A stretch of DNA of 64,000 nucleotides from Artocarpus heterophyllus. Lineage: Eukaryota > Streptophyta > Magnoliopsida > Rosales > Moraceae. Numbering within the stretch: position 1 is the stretch's first letter; each line of letters opens with the position of its first letter. Below, piece after piece: positions 62,108 through 64,000 of the stretch. The position numbers and the translations under genes were made by a program. The notes under the pieces are model-generated. The model saw only the letters and a program-made list of their open reading frames with translations, was not told the origin of the DNA and ran no database searches. The stretch spans positions 17,199,770-17,263,769 of the forward strand of contig CM046333.1 of the NCBI GenBank assembly GCA_025403435.1, given 5' to 3'.

Positions 62108-62243
62108 GTAGGTGTTTAGCAAAACAATTTGAATTCATTACATTGTAGCATAAGAGACAATAAAAGCTATACATTATAGCACGTGAAAGCTTCACACTGA
62201 CAAATAATTTAAAATCATGAGTTTAAACCAATCTCCCAAACAC
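62108..62243. mobile_element. MITE related to those at 1.05 and 52.0 kb
   Basis: Left end GTAGGTGTTTAGCAAAAC, right end complement GTGTTTGGGAGATTGG. Interior ACATTGTAGCATAAGAGAC and TATAGCACGTGAAAGC match the intron-4 element of the glutaredoxin/DEP gene. Confidence 0.5.
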
Positions 62244-62559
62244 AAAAAAAAGTCTTACCAGATTTAGTGCCGCAATCAGTCCAGGTTCAAACTCATCATT
62301 GGGGGTTCTAATAGCGTAGTCACCTGTAGAGAGCTCGGGGAAATCATGCATTATTAAGATCATAATACGGTTCCCATTTTAAATATAAGTCAACTCTAAT
62401 GATTTCAATAAAATAGGTTATTAACTATGTTTTCTAACCTCGATGGCATCAAGGTGTTATATACATGTATTATTGCTTTATTTTTAGAAAAAGCAGTTAC
62501 GCGAATTTGCTGTCGACAAAATTTCGCAATCTCCAAGATTTACTTCTATTTCCATTTTA
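62244..62559. other. Spacer between repeats
   Basis: About 300 bases without recognised content. Confidence 0.35.
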
Positions 62560-63335
62560 ATATCTACCATTTAAAAAATCTTATTTTGACCTCTATTTTT
62601 TTTATTTTGTTTCAGTTTTAGCCATTTCATCAATTAAATGTTAGATAGTTAACAGAATATTCTTAAAATATCTCATTTTAATCTTTATACTATTATTTTG
62701 TTTCACTCTTGGTCCCTAATATTTATTATTTTGTTTATCTTTCAATGCCTCTATCAGAAAGGTATTATTGCAGATCATTTATTTTAAAGAAAAACTAAAA
62801 TGAGAAACTAAATGCAACTATTTTGACTCGTGTAATTAAAATAAAAATAATTTATAATGTTGTTATTTAGATGAGTTTTAATTTTTTAAATGTAAAGTTG
62901 AAAATTTTAATATCATTAAATTATGTATGCATGTGTATATATAATTATCCAGCAGAGTATATAATTATACGTATATATATAAATCATAATGCATGGCTAG
63001 TTATTTAAAATGTGTGATTATTAAATATTTTCAATTTATCTTTTTCTAAATTAAAATTCATCTTCCTAAGAATCAGATAAAGTTTTTTTTTTTTGGTTAC
63101 ATGCATAAAAATCACTATATTTAGTTTTTTACTTTAGATTTTTTTCAAATTTTAGTCTCTAATAACTCTTAGTTACAACAACGAGATTAAAAATGAAACA
63201 AATTAAGTAATAGATTATGGATTAAAGTGAGATATTTTAAAAGTTTTCGTTAAATATTTAACACATAGCTAATGGGAAGACTAAAACTAAAACAAAGTAA
63301 TAGATTATAGACTAAAATTGAATTTTAAGCGTTAG
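62560..63335. mobile_element. Fold-back element with about 170-bp arms
   Basis: 62560-62725 and the complement of 63160-63335 share long imperfect blocks, such as TTTTGTTT(C/T)AGTTTTAG and TTAAAATATCTCA(T/C)TTTAATC. No coding capacity. Long arms suggest a Mutator-like or other MITE. Edges are approximate. Confidence 0.55.
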
Positions 63336-64000
63336 AGACTAATATCGAGATTGAGTATTATAAAGTTCAATTTCTAATTTTTTTTTACTATTGGCTATTT
63401 AAAGAAATTTCTTCTATTGTTTTGAACTATTTATTTTAAAATAATATAAAACATTCACGTGCCATAATAAAACATAAAAAATTTGTTACATTATCTGAAC
63501 AAAATAGTTGATTTAACTATCTTTGTCGTACATCCAAGTGATTGGCATATATAAATTTTTTTTAGAACATTTTTCTAGTTATTTCCTACTTTACTTTCCA
63601 GTTGTTGTATTTCATAATCTTTCCAACTTTTTGCAATGGAGTTGTGAATGACGTGATATAAAATGTATTTGATTGGACGTGATTTTAGACACAAAAATTA
63701 TAGGAAAATCCAATAACACCCTAAACTTCTACTTGCCATAACTAATGAAGGCAATGTCACCATGGACTTGCATCATCGATAGTTCTTGAATGAGCAGTGA
63801 TTTTTTTTTTTTTCATCTTCTTGAAGGACTACAAAGTGAAATTAAGCTTGCAATGATGGTCTTACCAGATTGTCCCCCTGGGGTAAAAGATCGAGGAATT
63901 TTCATGGTAAAAATTACGTTCTTTATTACCGGTAGATGATAGATATTGTCGTTTGTTTTGTTGGGAATTTAATAATGGTATTATTTTGCTCAGTGCAACT
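63336..64000. other. End of window, no gene seen
   Basis: AT-rich. The last 250 bases become GC-richer (TTGTCCCCCTGGGGTAAAAG) and might start a feature beyond the window; nothing can be called. Confidence 0.35.

Overview
This is plant nuclear DNA, almost certainly from a eudicot. It is AT-rich, its genes have many GT-AG introns, and its protein families are plant ones. It carries Ty3/gypsy elements with a tRNA-iMet primer site and numerous MITE-like repeats. I cannot name the species.

Layout. 1-6.5 kb is AT-rich intergenic DNA with a MITE and a large TAA/ATA-rich block. 6.55-7.9 kb (+) is a three-exon group-A bZIP factor. 9.2-10.7 kb holds GC-rich, coding-like but broken DNA. 14.9-18.2 kb (+) encodes a very acidic protein ending in a basic nuclear signal. 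19.2-32.6 kb (-) is a 12-exon ATG14 (autophagy PI3K complex I) gene. Its intron 10 carries a complete, apparently very young chromovirus (element A, 20170-29007) inserted 9 nt upstream of exon 11. 33-36.3 kb is repeat-rich. 36.3-44.9 kb (+) is a second LTR element (B). 48.4-53.3 kb (+) is a six-coding-exon glutaredoxin/DEP/DUF547 gene. 54.4-55.8 kb (-) is a TRM9-type tRNA wobble-uridine methyltransferase gene. 57.3-58.4 kb is a Mutator-like element with a 9-bp target duplication. 60.2 kb (+) is a small stand-alone gene with a TATA box. The rest is intergenic with fold-back and tandem repeats.

Most notable: element B has LTRs, a tRNA-iMet primer site and a polypurine tract like A, and most of each LTR is nearly the same sequence as A's. 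Yet it has no gag-pol. It carries instead two intact, intronless ORFs. One (173 aa) is a basic, cysteine-rich protein resembling the nucleic-acid-binding proteins of carlaviruses. The other (216 aa) is a LONELY GUY (LOG)-family cytokinin-activating-enzyme homologue whose usual RK catalytic segment is altered. B looks like a non-autonomous retrotransposon moving a two-gene cargo, and A is a plausible source of enzymes in trans. ATG14 next to the glutaredoxin/DEP/DUF547 gene appears to be old conserved gene order, now separated by about 16 kb of mostly transposon DNA.
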